Shown: positions 31,021-45,039, counted from the stretch's first letter. The stretch: 64,000 nucleotides of DNA from Lepturacanthus savala (GCA_030544235.1 CM060484.1:22218031-22282030); one strand, 5' to 3'. Program-made: numbers and translations. Notes: a model not told the origin generated them from the sequence alone.

Positions 31021-33839
31021 TTTGCTTTTGGATCAACCCCTTTTTGTATTCATAACTATGTTCATGCCATTAAAGTATATTATTATTTTTGAAAACCCCA
31101 CATGAAACATCTTAAGATTTTACTGAACATTGTTTGAGGCAGCAGGAAGTCTCACCTGCAGGCTTCATTTAAGTGTTTTATTTTTCAAATCAATATTCCT
31201 ACAGCTTGCTTCCTGCCCTTTTCTTTGTTTCTCACAGTTCCCCAATCAAGAGTTTAAATCAAAGATAATGAATGGAAATAGATATGTTATTCCACCAATT
31301 TAAGGAACTCAAGCCATTCCAGACCCTGATTGATGTAATTTGGGCCCCGAGTCACAGTTTTGATGGGCGAACTTCAGTGCAGCAGCCATTCTCTGATAAG
31401 AAGATAAGGATCTGCGGCAGAGAAATTGCATGCAGATAACAGCATATGTGAACAACTCTGGAGGTCAGCACCTGCGCTCGCTCTTTTCTTTTCTTTTGCT
31501 CTACAGTAAGTATCTTTTTTTTCCCCCCTTCCTGAGTGCAGGTTGCTTTTGTGTGTCGGAAACACGTCAGACAACTCAGCATGTGTTTGGAGATTCTTAT
31601 CTGGCCTGGGTTGGTAATATTTAAGATACGGATCTATATGCATAGCTGCTGAGTGTATGAAAAGTTGAAAGGAAAGAGTTCCTTAACCCTTATTTAAGAA
31701 GGGAAACTTGGCAAAGGAAGCATTCTTATCCTGTACATGGCCCGGAGAAGTAGCAGCGGAGGGAGGGCAGCACCGTAGTGGTACAGCTACAGTCTCATTG
31801 ACAGCTCAGCCACTGTAACAGTTGTAACTAAAGGCGGCTGCTGCCTTGCTCAGGGGGACCTCAGCAGCCGATGTGGGGGAAGGTTTCCCAACAGCTCCCA
31901 GTGTGACGTTTTAAACTGCTGAGCTCCACATTTAAAGTTAAAGTTTACAGTGAAGTCTGTATTTTATTTACCATGAATTACCAAATAATACAAGTTTCTA
32001 TTTACTACCGGGTCCCCTTTAAATGACAATGAGTGCAGGTCTAGGAGTCTAATTTATTTTAAAAAATAATAAATAAAAATTCAAGGAAAAAGATGTGACC
32101 ACTGATGCTGCACATTTTTCTTCTTCTCCCTTTTTTTCCGCAAGCGCCTCACATCATTTTATCATGCTCAAATGACGTTAAAGAACACCCTCTCTGGTAA
32201 TGATTAAATGGCAAATGCCAAAGCTCCGGTGCAGTGAAAAAAATAAAAAGCATGCCATAAATTCAAACTTTCTGTCAAAAATATGCAGAGGAAAACTCTG
32301 GAGAAGCAGCTGTGATACGATTACTGTAATCTAACTTAAAAAATTCTAAGTTATATGTTAGTCTTATCATATTTTTCTTGGTAATTGGGATTTTAAATTT
32401 AAATTGGTAATTTACAGTATGTATTTGTCTATAGTTAGCATTAAGATTAAGGCTGCAACTCTGTCCATCATTTTGTATTTTAATTGATACTTAAGAATAG
32501 AGTCTAAAAATGTTGATCTCTAAAGGAAATATTTTTCCTTAAAAATGACCCAAAACATTTCGTTAATTAGCAAAGCAAAGTTTGTGATTAATATTTCACC
32601 ATGTGGTTAATTTCTGCAGAGCTGAGACATGCACATTGGACCTGAAAAACACACCACACCCATACTTTCTGATAATGAGCTGTGATTGGCTGAGAACTTT
32701 TGGACCGGTGTGGACAGAACCACAGGGAGATACAGGAGTGTGATAAGCTGCCAGACCCCTTTATTACAATATACTAAAAGGTTACTTTTGTGCAATTACA
32801 CCAAAAAATAAATTGCCTTTTAAGTGACCTTTCAAATCACTACTTTCTGCCCAGTTAAAGGAAAAATTAGGCTGGGACAAAAAAACTAAAAAACTTTATT
32901 TGTAAAGGACTCTTTTTTTATCAGCTCAATGTTTTTAACTCTTTTGTCTCAAAAGTAGAAAATACTGAGACAGAGGCTCTAATCCAGACACGACACACAA
33001 GACAATAATGATACAGCTCTGTGATCCATCGCTAATGTGATCATTGGATGTTTGTTTTGAGGGAGAAAGCTCAAAATCCGATGTTGCTCAGCTTTCCTTC
33101 ATTTGGTCCCATTAACCGCTGGCAGCACTCTTGTTTTTCCGTTGTTTTTGAAAGAAGCCTTTTCATATTCATATTTCTTTTTCTGAAGTCTGCACTCTGT
33201 GTGTCTGCGTGTGTGTGCATGTGTGTTTTGCCCTTTAGGAATAATTCTGCAAAAGCTATGCTCTCCAAAACATGAGTTAAATGCCCTGAAATATAAGTTA
33301 ACTAAACAGAAAGCAGTCAAGGGTTGGATTCTGAAATAATCCTCTAAGTGTAACTGTGTAATTAGGACTATAAAGTCAGGAAAAACACTTGTCATTTCAA
33401 CACTAATGAACAACTATTACTGTAATGACATAATTCTGATGCATGTAAAATCTAAATAAAACTCTTCCTGATTTTCTCTGCTGTAAATCAAATAAGGAAA
33501 AGCCTGACATGCCAAATTAATCTTGATGCAATATTTGTCAAGAACAAAACAAAAAGCTATTATTATTAGGGGCAGTGGATTTTAAGTGCAAGTTAATCAG
33601 GCAAAGTACAAGCAGAAATGAATATTTTTGAATTAAAACTATTTCATAACTAAGGACCTGTTTTGTCACTTTTCCTCGTACGTGGTACATTAGCAATTAG
33701 CCTGTACCTTAGTGTGATTAAAGGGCATGTCTTACTAGATATTACTGTGTCAAATCTGACAACAGGAAAAAAAGAACGAGTTGTTCTTTTTCAACATGAT
33801 ACATTTCTTCTTGCTTCAAGAGAAGATGTTGATCAATAT
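31021..33839. other. Non-coding DNA with a GATA-motif cluster
   Basis: No gene is seen. The segment 31390-31730 carries TGATAAG (31394-31400), AGATAAG (31402-31408), and reverse GATA sites at 31596-31602 and 31725-31730. This density could mark an enhancer. The remainder is AT-rich and unremarkable. Confidence 0.35.
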
Positions 33840-34030
33840 GCCCAGCGGGTGTGATGAATATGCACGAGGCGTCCGCCGTGGCGGCCCGGTAATTGCCGGT
33901 CGTCAGGGGTGGCAGGCGCACGGTAATTTGCATCTCAGGGATCCTGCAATCAGCGTTCTATTCATTAGCGCGCCAGCCGCTTCATCTGCCGGCCACTCAG
34001 AGCTGCCAATCTCCCCTCGGCAGCCACAGC
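33840..34030. promoter_or_regulatory. Candidate conserved non-coding element
   Basis: A GC-rich, CpG-bearing block in AT-rich surroundings, free of repeat matches in this window. It holds a perfect POU octamer ATTTGCAT (33926-33933), TAATTG and CATTAG homeodomain-type cores, and GCGCGCC. No open frame is long or domain-like. Regulatory function is inferred from composition only. Confidence 0.35.
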
Positions 34031-37000
34031 ATTCGAAAAAAAAAAAAAAAAACAGAATGGAAAAGTTTCAATTACAAGCCATGGTTGCGGGTAGTGGTGT
34101 AACAAGTCTTAAAACCTATATTTAGGCTGTTTAATGCAGGTGATTGACTGTTACCCGCATTGTGAAAGAGAATTGGGGGAAAAGCTCAATGAAACCACCA
34201 TAATCTGGTCTATTTTATATCACCTTTATCTCACGGGGGTGGGAGGTGGGGGTGGGGGTTTGGCTGGCTGGTTGGCTTCATTGGCGGCTACGACATCTTT
34301 CTCCTGTCTGAAGTGGGGCCTTTGGATCTTCCATTGAAAACAGAAAGGGGGGGTTACATGAAAAGAAAGATTATTATACATCTGTAAGTGAACACTGGCA
34401 CTCAGGGCTATTGTCTCATGAAGATTACACCCAGGGCAGGCTACAGGCTAACATGAGACACCAGGAATCTATCATTTTCTTTGCGGCACAATAAGGCTAG
34501 TGATTTCCTGTCTGATAGCAGCATGTGTCGCACTTTATCAAAGCAGGAAAGCAGAGCGACTAACACTTTTCTACTTCTACACTCTCATAAATAAGCGTGG
34601 AGGGTTAGGTGCAAAACTTCTCACTTGTGATATCCTGCATCCTGTCTCTTCTGTTTCCCCTTGGGCTTTCTTTCCTTTTTTTACCCTCACTTTCTTTAAA
34701 AAAAAAAAAAAAAAAAAAAAAGCATAAGAGAATGCATGACTCTTGAAGCTTTATCGTGACGACTTAAGGGATGTGTCACTCACTCACTGTGTGTGTGTGT
34801 GTTTTGTGCCAGATTTGCAGCAGGAAGGGAGTTCCTTGCGGTAGAATCTGAGGGGTCTCGGGAGAAGTGAGTGCCAAAAGTGTGTGCACGTGTGTGTGTT
34901 TGTGTCTGTGTGTGCAGTAGTGGTGTGACTTCTATTGTTTACAGTGACATAGCTGCTGTTTCCTGCATCATAAATCTACATGTTAACACATACACACACA
35001 CATGCAAATAATGACAACTGAATTTATGTGACTTGCAAAAAAAATGATTTTAAAAAATGCACCAATGTAAATACAGAATACATTAACAAAGGCTAATAAT
35101 ATTGATGTTTCTAGACATACCTATATAAGAAAGTACATTTGCAAATAAAAAAGGCACACTCCTTGCACACTTTGCCCTGCCATTGTCTTGAAGAGGAAGC
35201 CTGTGAGTGGAGGAAGAGGTCGGATCTTGTCCTCAGCTGGAGGAGGACACAGGGCAGAGGGGGTTGATGGAGAGACAACACCAGGATGGAAAGGTGAGGC
35301 CAAGAGGAGGCGAAGGAGGAAGAGGAAGAGGAAAGAGAGGAAAAAAGTAGGAGGAAGAGGAGGAGGCAATATGTTATTGCCATCAATCTAGATCTTCGCT
35401 GAAGCCAGTCGAGAAGCCACGCGTGAAAGCAATTTGAACGTGATGTGATTTGAGGAACCGAACCGGACGGCTGAAGACGTGCGTGTATATAAACATAAAG
35501 TAGAGAACCAAGAACCGCAGAAGATCCTGGAGCGTATAATAAATATTTCTGTTAAATATACTGTTGACATATCGCTAATTTTGTAATCCTGAAATTAGGT
35601 TTTATGGAACAAAAGTCTTTTAGTCTAATGTGAATTTATTTTGAGATCATCAAAGAGAAAAAGAACATAGCTCAGTAATCTCAGTCACTCTCTCACACAC
35701 ACACATTAAGATTCTGATGGCTTTATAATAGTGTCTGCTAACTGACTACTTTTCATTGGCACAGAGCAATTTAACTGATTAAAGCCACCACATCAATGTG
35801 TGTGTGTGTGTGTGTATGGACACGTACATGCATGTGTGATTGATCCATTATTTACAGTACATGGTCATAAGAGCTGACAGCTATCATGCTTGATATATGT
35901 TCAGGCTGAGACAAATTAGACAGTAGTCTAATTAAAGGAATATTTTTGTTGCAGGTTTTAACGCCTTTTTCGTAACAAAAGGAGTTTTCATCTTCAACTC
36001 TCATTAACTTCCTGCCCATTGGATCTTAATACAGAAGGGGATCATTTTGTATGTTGGTGGATGATGGCGTCTCATCTTTGACGACTTCAACTATCACATG
36101 GATTTCAATGAAATTTGGTGCAAATATTACACATTATACACCAAGCGTCCAAAACTTTGACCTACGACCAACATGATATTCCCATAATCCTCTGCAGTAC
36201 GAGTATGCTGATGAACATCATACCTGTTCAACATCAGCATATTGTCATCCTATTAAAATAATGGCTTATTTTTTTGTTATTGGGAATCAAATACAAGAGA
36301 AAATATTTATTAATCATTTGAATCAAAAAAAGCCTTGACAGTGGATGACTGTGGACATACAGTACATTGACCATTGTGAGTCAATTGTGTAATGTTATAA
36401 CCTTTATGATAATAAACCTTATCATTCAGCAGTAGAAATTGATTCAAGAATCATGTTCATCTGTTGATGTTCTGTTCATCAGGTTTTTGAAGCAGCCGCC
36501 ATCACAAAAGTTTGTTAAATTGCAGAAGTCAAGGCATTTTATCCCAAAGAATAAAAAACTTTGACTTAGGCAGGACATAAAATGGCCTACATCACCCTCT
36601 TCACTTCGGCCATTGTCTTATAGGGCATAAAGAATATATTTCTTTCAACTAAGGATTATAATAAATAACATAGGCAAGAATGACAATATTAACATTTTCA
36701 TGGAGAACATGTATGCTGATGATGGTGTTCAAATAAAACTCTCTTTAAAAGAGAGAGATTGAAAAGCATAATTACGGTAACTCTAGTATTATATGAACAC
36801 AGAATGCGAGCTCCCAGGCCTGCTAGCATTTTTTTTTTATTTAAATCCTAACCATGAATGTGACAGAACCAGTATCTAACTCCTTTGTTGATGAACAGGT
36901 AAACATGCTGCATAAGACATAATTAAATCTTTAGCCTACTTTCTTTTTTACTCACAATTGTTTCTTAGCTGACATGTAAATGTATACAGAATGCTGTCTG

Positions 37001-37380
37001 TTGTCTCCACAAACCTGGGATTAAACCTGGCGTCTTGTGATTGGAAAACAACCTGAGTTGGAAGACAGTTTTCACTTTTGACTGCTTGCATGTTTGATCT
37101 CAACTCCAACTTGTAAACGCAAATGTCAGACATAGGAAGCATGAAAACACCTGAACTCTATATACAGCAATATTTGGATATGGTTATATGGTTTGTTGTC
37201 TCTGCACCGCACCCCTATACTGTATCACTGCAACTCAAAACTAAAACCTTATTTCTTTAATCACTGAAACCACAACCATTGATTTGACATGTCTCTGTCA
37301 AATTATTATGTAGCACCTCTCCCAATTCTGCTTGAATGCATATCTTTGCTGTGCTATTGCAACTGGACTCTCTCTAACCA

Positions 37381-37412
<32 letters not shown>

Positions 37413-38250
37413 TTGCACACACACAGTAACTCCCTTTTCTCCAAATGACTGAAATAACACTTACTCTTGCCATCATCATGTCAAAACCCGTTTCAGTGTC
37501 AGTCTGTCTCACCCAGCATGAATGACCAGACCTGCAGCTGTCAAAATTCCATACAAAAAAGAAGAAAAATAATAAAGTTGGTTTTGAAAAGACACAAGAC
37601 GAAGAAGAACAAGAAGAAGAAGAACAAGAAGAGAGGAGCAGTTGAAAGGTAAAGTGAATTCCAGGAGAGTAAAACTCTGGGAATTTATGATGCTTCCTGT
37701 CCAGTTTAAAACAACAAACCCTTTTTTCTGCTGAGAGGCGTGAGCAGTAACACCGGCAACCGTTGCGCCTTACTGGGCCTGAAAAGAAAGGAAAACTTGT
37801 GAAGCCCTCTAGAAAACCACGGCCCCACCCACAGAAGCACCTTGACACGCACCTGTCAAAAGATGTCAGTGTGGACAGTGGCACATGCAAGGGAAGGCGA
37901 GAGGGAGGCCGGGGCAGAAAAGGCGGAAAAAGGAGCGAGTGGTGTATGCAGCGTGGCTCCGTGGGTGGCAAAGGAGAGGGATCACTGGAACTGACAGGAG
38001 CTATTTGACTAATCCAAAACAACAGCTGTAAGGTAGGGGATGAGGGGATGAAGGGGGAGGAGGAGGAGGCAAGGTACAGGAGGTGAAGGGGGAGGAAGGT
38101 TTGAGCAGCATTTTGAGAGAAAGGGGAATTATGGAAAGGGGAATATGAAAATTAACTCTGCATGTACACCCTGAGGGGGGAAGAGAACCATAAAAAACTA
38201 CAAATAGAAAAAGAAAATGTTGGACTTTACAAAGGGTGAGGTCATGTAAG
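34031..38250. other. Non-coding DNA, MITE copy and simple repeats
   Basis: Contains poly-A (about 34698-34722), a GA-rich tract (about 35200-35370), an R2 MITE copy (36239-36689) and an AAGAAG tract near 37600. The 222-aa minus-strand frame at 37354-38022 is rich in Ser/Cys/Phe because of simple sequence and shows no domain. I do not call a gene. Confidence 0.5.
36239..36689 (+). mobile_element. MITE-like family R2, 450-bp copy
   Basis: Ends ATATTGTCATCC and TGACAATAT are inverted. The interior matches krt18-intron copies ('ttgattcaagaatcatgtt', 'gaagcagccgccatca', 'gacttaggcag'). Non-coding. Confidence 0.6.

Positions 38251-38251
<1 letters not shown>

Positions 38252-38326
<75 letters not shown>
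38252..38326. repeat. (GT)n-(GA)n compound microsatellite
   Basis: A GT tract (38252-38309) is followed directly by a GA tract to about 38326. Flanking open frames on both strands are artefacts. Confidence 0.95.
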
Positions 38327-38784
38327 CAAAAATAGAGGAAGAGAGGGAGAGAATGAGGGAGACAGGCAGAAACTGCAGAGGCTGCATCCATTAGCTTCCA
38401 CCCAAGGGGTTGTATCAGCAGCACACCGCAGCACAGGTGAGAATGATTACACACACACCGTCCTCATGCATACACTGGCCTTCATTACACATCTGGTTAA
38501 ATTTTGTCGAGGGAAGCTGTGTTGGGGTGGTCTTTGCTCCTCCAACACATCGGTCCTGTTAACACGGCGGCGGACCCTGCAGGGCAGTGTCTTAACATCT
38601 TAACATCTCCTCCCTGCAGAGCGGCAAAAGCTGCTAATGAATTTGAACACTGGTGCTGGTGAGAGATGCTGGTTTGCTCCTTAAAAAAAAAGAAAAAAAG
38701 GCAGACAAAGTTCATGATTTAAAGGATGAGGCTGGAGAGTATGTGCAGAACCAAATCACCAAAGAAATCTAAAACCTGACTATC

Positions 38785-39665
38785 CTGCAAAAAATGTAAT
38801 CTCAACTATTCAAAATGCATCGGTCCAATTAGTGCAATATTGAGTAGAATTGTCTTGTATCATTCCATTATTCCATTTACCCCCCTGATTTTGGCTAATT
38901 AGGTCCACACAAATGCAGGTAGTTTTGAAACCAAAGTTTCATGGCCCCCAGTTAAAAAAAAGGTCCTGTCCACATCACCCAAGTGATAAAAAAAATTTCT
39001 CCAACCACAAAAAGGTCAAAAATTCGCTTCAAACAATGTCATGCACATGCCAAAGCAATGGGTAGTGATAGCACTCCTAACAGAAAGGGCATGGATACAA
39101 CTTCCTGATTGCCGTCGCAGAAATTACGGTACATGTTTTTGCTTTTTTGCGGAAATTATGTCTACATAAGACAAGATTTGATCAGCAGTTGCAAGAGATT
39201 GGGAAGAGGATCTGTGAAAAGAATTCTAAAAATATAATCCAGTGGGAGGGGAAGTAAATATTTCTTATACGATATAGTACAATAAAGTACTATTCCTGCA
39301 GATGGCAGCAATACAACATTTTAGATGCCGGCTGCCTTAAAACCCAAAGAAGAAGAAACTGTTGGCTTTTCCCATCCACGCATGACTGCTGAAACCGGAC
39401 CTTTTGAAAAAAAGTTCACCCTGGACTCCAGTTAGAAAAAAACAAGAGCCTACAACTGTGTCTATGTGTGGATCAAAGGCCGAAACCATGCAGAGAAACA
39501 CACAGTTTTCGAAAATACATTTCTATAGTAGCTTAGACTGGACAAACCAAACATTGTCTCTAGATGTGACCTTTTGTGACATTGCATGGCCACCGTAGTT
39601 GATTTGTTTGCAATCTGCAACTTCGCCAGTAGATGCCACCAGAAACTATAAACTGTACCTTTAAA
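38785..39665. repeat. Probable transposon-derived, non-coding block
   Basis: Starts with a fragment like the intron-1 MITE (38785-38870) and continues as dense, CpG-bearing sequence with paired motifs GCAGATGGCAGCAATAC (39297) and CAGTAGATGCCACCAG (39629). Its texture is that of fish DNA-transposon debris. No second full copy lies in the window, so identity is uncertain. Confidence 0.3.
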
Positions 39666-40175
39666 CCTTAGGCAACAATGTGAATGAATTCAATCATCAA
39701 ACTATTCATTTTCACTTCTATAATTATATCTCCTCTTTCACTCATGTAATAATGTTTTTTTTTCTCTTTATTATATGTGGTTACTAAGTACCCTCTTTGC
39801 TGTCAGCATTGGCTTCCATTCATCCATTGTTTTTTTGCTTTGTTTATTGTATAGCTGACAGAAGATTATGCCAGGAGACATGAGGAGCAACACAAAGAGA
39901 GACACAAACATGTGATAAAAGTCTCCCAGCGGAACCAAACTCAGAACTCTGTGGTCCTGTGTCTTCAGACTTTACTGGCCCACCAGGGAGATTGGTTCTC
40001 CTCCTGTTGATCTACCAGAAACAAACAACAAACCACTAAAGTTAAATGTTGAAACCCATGCATGTGAAAAATTCCTTCAGTGCAGTTTCTCTAATGGCCA
40101 TTATTACTATTTTAAAATGTTCTCTTAATATTTTCACATCATAAATAGATTATTCATATAAAACAATGAAGGCAT

Positions 40176-40811
40176 CTTAACCTGTTAAAATCTAAAACCC
40201 CTGATACGGCTGCAGCATTAAGTTTTATTCATATATCACATGAGACAACCTCAGTTACAATACAAAATAATGTATTCTTATCTGTAATAAAACACAATGT
40301 TATTGTTACAGCATCGAAATTTATCGTCAATATCCACATCATCAATACAATAAGAAAATAGTTTAATATATTAACAGTAGTAGGGCTGCAACTAGCCACT
40401 ATTTTGATATTTAATTTAGATATGAGCTATTTGGGTGAATATTTAATTGGGTCCTTTATAATCTCCTTTTTGAACACCTTACAGAATATACTGATTGTAT
40501 GGACAAATTATTGACCTTATTAATCATTGAATGTTGCATTGCTGATTATTTTCCCCTGATTTGGGTTAGTTTGGTCTTGTTTTAAGTGAAGTACTTTTTA
40601 TCTGTAGCAATTTTAGATTTCTTTTGCAATATTATGACTAAATTTGCTCTGTAACAGCAACATAAATTGATTCTGACACTTCTGTAATCACCTCACAAGT
40701 TGTAGATTTCTTTTGATGCCAGGTACCTGACCTTTGTGGTTGTAGAAATATTCCATATTTATCATCATTTATAGCAGGAAAACTGGCATAAGTGGTTAAA
40801 CTATCACTAAA
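40176..40811 (+). repeat. Dispersed repeat family R1, copy 2 (long form)
   Basis: Same family as 880-1175, carrying an extra inner block at about 40308-40625 that is also found at 59870-60230 (reverse) and partly at 20820-21060. Ends near AACCTGTTAAAATC and GTGGTTAAAC. Non-coding. Confidence 0.55.
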
Positions 40812-41377
40812 TTGTGCAGAGATTAATGGCTCAGGGTATGTCAGGTGATTTAGAATTCCTTATATAGGATAATATAATAATAATATAGGATTCAAGATCC
40901 AAAGGTGATATTGCTTACAATATGTGCAATGAAATGCATGGTAGTATATTATCCAGATAGTGTGTAAAAGAATAATAAGACTAAAGTAGAAAAAAAATAA
41001 GATAAACTACAGATGAAGAAAACCTTGGAGCATGCTGATTTTCAGTCTATAATAGAACTTCTATGTCAAAACATTGGTCTGTTTGCATTATTAAAGGCTG
41101 TAAATCACTCAGTGTGCTCCATTTTTTATCTGAAATTTACTGAGCCGAGAAACGCCTGATTTGGCTGCATATCTGCTGGAAGTCAAGTGGAGAACCACTT
41201 TCTAAACAATAATGTAGATAGATGACTTTAAGTGATGAAATGACTAAAAAAAGTGTATTGGCCTGTATTCTGTGCAATTTCAGTATACAGTAAATATAAA
41301 TGTACATACAGTATGTCACGGAAAGTGAAACATGTACATTCAAATGAACAGGATTCACAGATATATATATATATATA

Positions 41378-42762
41378 CAGTGGGGAAAACAAGTATTTGA
41401 ACACCCTGCTATTTTGCTATTTCTCCCACTTAGAAATCATGGAGGGGTCTGAAATTTTCATCGTAGGTGCATGTCCACTGTGAGAGAGATAAACTAAAAA
41501 GAAAAATCCAGAAATCACATCATCATATTTTAACAATTTATTTGTGTGATATAGCGGCAAATAAGTATTTGAACACCTGAGAAAATGAATGTTAATATTT
41601 GGTACAGTAGCCTTTGTTTGCTATTACAGAGGTCAAATGTTTCCTGTATTTTTTCACCAGGTTTGCACATACTGCAGGAGGGATCCTGGCCCACTCCTCC
41701 ACACAGATCTTCTCTAGATCAGTCAGGTTTCTGGGCTGTCGCTGAGAAACACGGAGTTTGAGCTCCCTCCAAAGATTTTCGATTGGGTTCAGGTCTGGAG
41801 ACTGGCTGGGCCATGCTAGAACCTTGATATGCTTCTTACGGAGCCAGTCCTTGGTTTTCCTGGCTGTGTGCTTTGGGTCGTTGTCGTGTTGGAAGACCCA
41901 GCCAGGACCCATCTTCAATGCTCTGACTGAGGGAAGGAGGTTGTTCCCCAAAATCTCACAATACACGGCCCCAGTCATCCTCTCTTTAATGCAGTGCACT
42001 CGTCCTGTCCCATGTGCAGAAAAACACCCCCAAAGCATGCCTTTCGTGCCATGCATGATTTCGAATCATGACGTCTTAGTGTATTACCTACAGTAACCTT
42101 GGAAACGTTGGTCCCAGTTCTTTTCAGGTCATTGACCAACTCCTGTCGTGTAGTTCCGGGCTGATTCCTCACCTTTCTTAGAATCATTGAGACCCCACGA
42201 GGTGATATCTTGCATGGGGCTCCACTCCGATTGAGATTGACCGTCATGTTTAGCTTCTTCCATTTTCTAATGATTGCTCCAACAGTGGACCTTTTTTCAC
42301 CAAGCTGCTTGGCAATTGCTCCGTAGCCCTTTCCAGCCTTGTGGAGGTGTACAATTTTCTTTCTTGTGTTGTTGGACAGCTCTTTGGTCTTCGCCATGTT
42401 ACAAGTTAAAGTCTTGCTGATTGTATGGGGTGGACAGGTGTCTTTATGCAGCTAACGACTTCAAACAGGTGCATCTGATTAAGGATGATACATGGAGTGC
42501 AGGTGGACTTCTAATGGGCGGACTAACAGGTCCTTCAGGGTCAGAATTCTAGATGACACACAGGTGTTCAAATACTTATTTGCCGCTATATCACACAAAT
42601 AAATTGTTAAAAAATCATGCATTGTGATTTCTGGATTTTTCTTTTTAGTTTATCTCTCTCACAGTGGACATGCACCTACGATGAAAATTTCAGACCCCTC
42701 CATGATTTCTAAGTGGGAGAAATAGCAAAATAGCAGTGTTCAAATACTTGTTTTCCCCACTG
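41378..42762 (-). mobile_element. Tc1-like transposon, internally deleted copy
   Basis: 1385 bp with CAGTGGGGAAAACAAG ends and about 200-bp inverted repeats, inserted into a (TA)n tract with TA on both sides. Compared with 62003-63609 it lacks 217 bp; the junction lies at 42039/42040. The left repeat carries the motif AAGTATTTGAACACC twice, at its outer and inner ends, the IR/DR layout known from Sleeping Beauty-type elements. Confidence 0.92.
41592..42397 (-). pseudogene. Tc1-like transposase, deleted
   Basis: The N-terminal DNA-binding part is open from the MAKTKELS start (42397) to the deletion at 42039/42040. The C-terminal part (D and E of the triad, ending GYCTKY) is open in another frame to 41592. 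The 217-bp loss removes the first catalytic Asp region (WSDET) and shifts the frame, so no active enzyme can be made. The C-terminus here is undamaged, unlike that of the 62-kb copy. Confidence 0.93.
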
Positions 42763-43969
42763 TATATATATATATATATATATACATATATATACTCACA
42801 GATATACAAAGGATAAGGATGTTGATGATTAATGATGATGATAATACTGCTAATTAAAAAAAATTCTCTGATTGGCAGATATTAAATGTTATAAGAAAGT
42901 ACCTCTTTACACCATTTTCAATCAGTGACATGATATTAAAAATCTTGAGTCATCTTTTCTTCATTGACTTAATTGTCCAACCTGAAAGTCAGAGTAACAG
43001 GTAGACAGGTGATGAGTGCTATACTTATTTTTTTAGGTGTATTGCATTGTGTTTAAATAATCAAGTAAAACCAATCAATTTATATATGAATGTGCTTCTC
43101 TCCATGGCATAAATGTGAAAAAACAAACTTGAGGTTTAACTGGAATCCAGACCCCTCTGCATACCGAGACAGAGGTCTGCGATCTGCGGTTCTGGGTTCC
43201 ATTTAACATTTGAGGTTACGTCGGTTCTGCTCACTCAGGGACTTGGCTGTGAAGCCCAGTTCCTGTGGCTTCAGACCAAACCAAGAACAGAAACCCCTTT
43301 TCCTTGTAGATCTTTTCTAGATGTCTGGCATCCCTCATCCCTCTGCTCAGTGTCTCCTAGATGCCGTTCCAGAAACCATGAGAGCGGAATGGCCTTCTTC
43401 TCCTTCCCCCTGCTGCCATTCACTGTGATATCGCTGAAGTATTTTGGGTTTTTTTTGCTGAGGTACAATGAAACATCACTTTGATGAGATCAGGCCATGT
43501 TTGGTCATGAATGCGGTTTCGGGCGAAGAGACGTGAATGAAAGGGAATGAGAACTGACAGTTAAACACTTGAGGGCGCAGGGCTGATGCAGAGGACAGCT
43601 TTGGCCAGACCAACATAACGATCCAGGTGTACTGTTCATTTTGAGCCAGAGCTCTGAGAGATGAACAACCTGCATGTTGAGCCTTTATTTGAAAAAAAAC
43701 ATCCTTCTAAAAAAAATCTGCTGAAAGTCTGAATGTATTAAAATCCAGATTGCATTGTTTTGTTGCATGTTTTTTAATGCTATAATGCTGAGGAATATTT
43801 TATATTTCTACATTTACATTTCCTTCTCATACACCCTCTTAACCTCCCAGTTATAGAGGAGACCTGGACTCCTCTTTACAGTCACTTTACGAACTTTAAA
43901 CATATGCCTTTATGTCTGATTGGGTGTCCGTTACTCAGTAACTTATACAAAGTAGCTCCCACACCATGC

Positions 43970-44036
<67 letters not shown>

Positions 44037-45039
44037 CAAGTGGATCTAAGTAGCAACAGATGCTGCGCTGAGGCTTCCTGGAAACACAAATTTGTCAAAA
44101 TGAAGCAGGAAAAAGAGAGAGCAGCAGTTTAGGTACATGTAACATACACTATTGGGCACACACAGACAGAATGGACACACTCTTATATATACGCCCCCCC
44201 CTTCATGTATTACACACACACACCAAGCCTCGAGTAGTGTTTCATGTGATGCGGACATTGAATCATCACACATACACACACACAGTATCATAAAGAGAAA
44301 GGGCTGAATATCCAGACACACACTCCTGTAGTACTGTGAGTAAACTTCTGGTTTTACATTGACAAAGTGATTCAGGAGGAAAAAGTGAAAAGTTGAACAA
44401 GTTGCAACTCAATCTCCATTTAACAAAATCTTTGCGTTCATTAACAAGTTGAACTTAAAATTGTCTCTTTCTTCATTTTTCAGGCCAGATTTTAAAAATA
44501 TTGTATAACACCCTGAAATACACAAAGAGCTATTTTAGTCTGAACGGCTAACAGGAGAAACACACATCTCAATTTGGAGAATAGTAGAAAGATGAAAGAA
44601 ACAAAAAGAACCATGCAGCTAAGCAGCTTTATCTCCGGAAGGTATGTGTTTGAGGTAAAAATTCAGCTGTGTACTTTAGTTTTTTGATAAAGAACAATTT
44701 CCTTCCAACATAATGATGTTTGAGAAGTAAAACATGGCTCATGAAACAAATCATGTTCTGACTTTGGCTTTGTCCCGGTTTGGGGGAGTAGTTTAGTTTT
44801 GCACTCGCCGGCCTCAGAGCGATAACACCAAATGATTTGACGTGTGATTTAATGCCGCAGTGCCTCACTGAGAACCACATTGCCCTCTCATCCATCGCTC
44901 CTTCTCTTTCTTTCTTTCCTTTCTTCAGCACCAGAAACAATCACGCTATCTCAGTGACGAACAAGCAGCCTGACCACATGATATCACCTCTTTAGAAAAA
45001 CAAGAGGAAACGCGTGCCAGTTGCTCTCATATGTGATCA
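42763..45039. other. Non-coding DNA, (GT)n tract
   Basis: No gene is seen. A (TA)n tract lies directly after the Tc1 element. A (GT)n tract of about 56 bp followed by CGCGCG lies at 43975-44036. Short open frames have no domains. Confidence 0.55.

Noticed and set aside
37354..38022. 222-aa minus-strand frame
   Set aside because: Composition driven by simple sequence (Ser/Cys/Phe runs, Arg/Glu from GA repeats); no recognisable domain or gene context.
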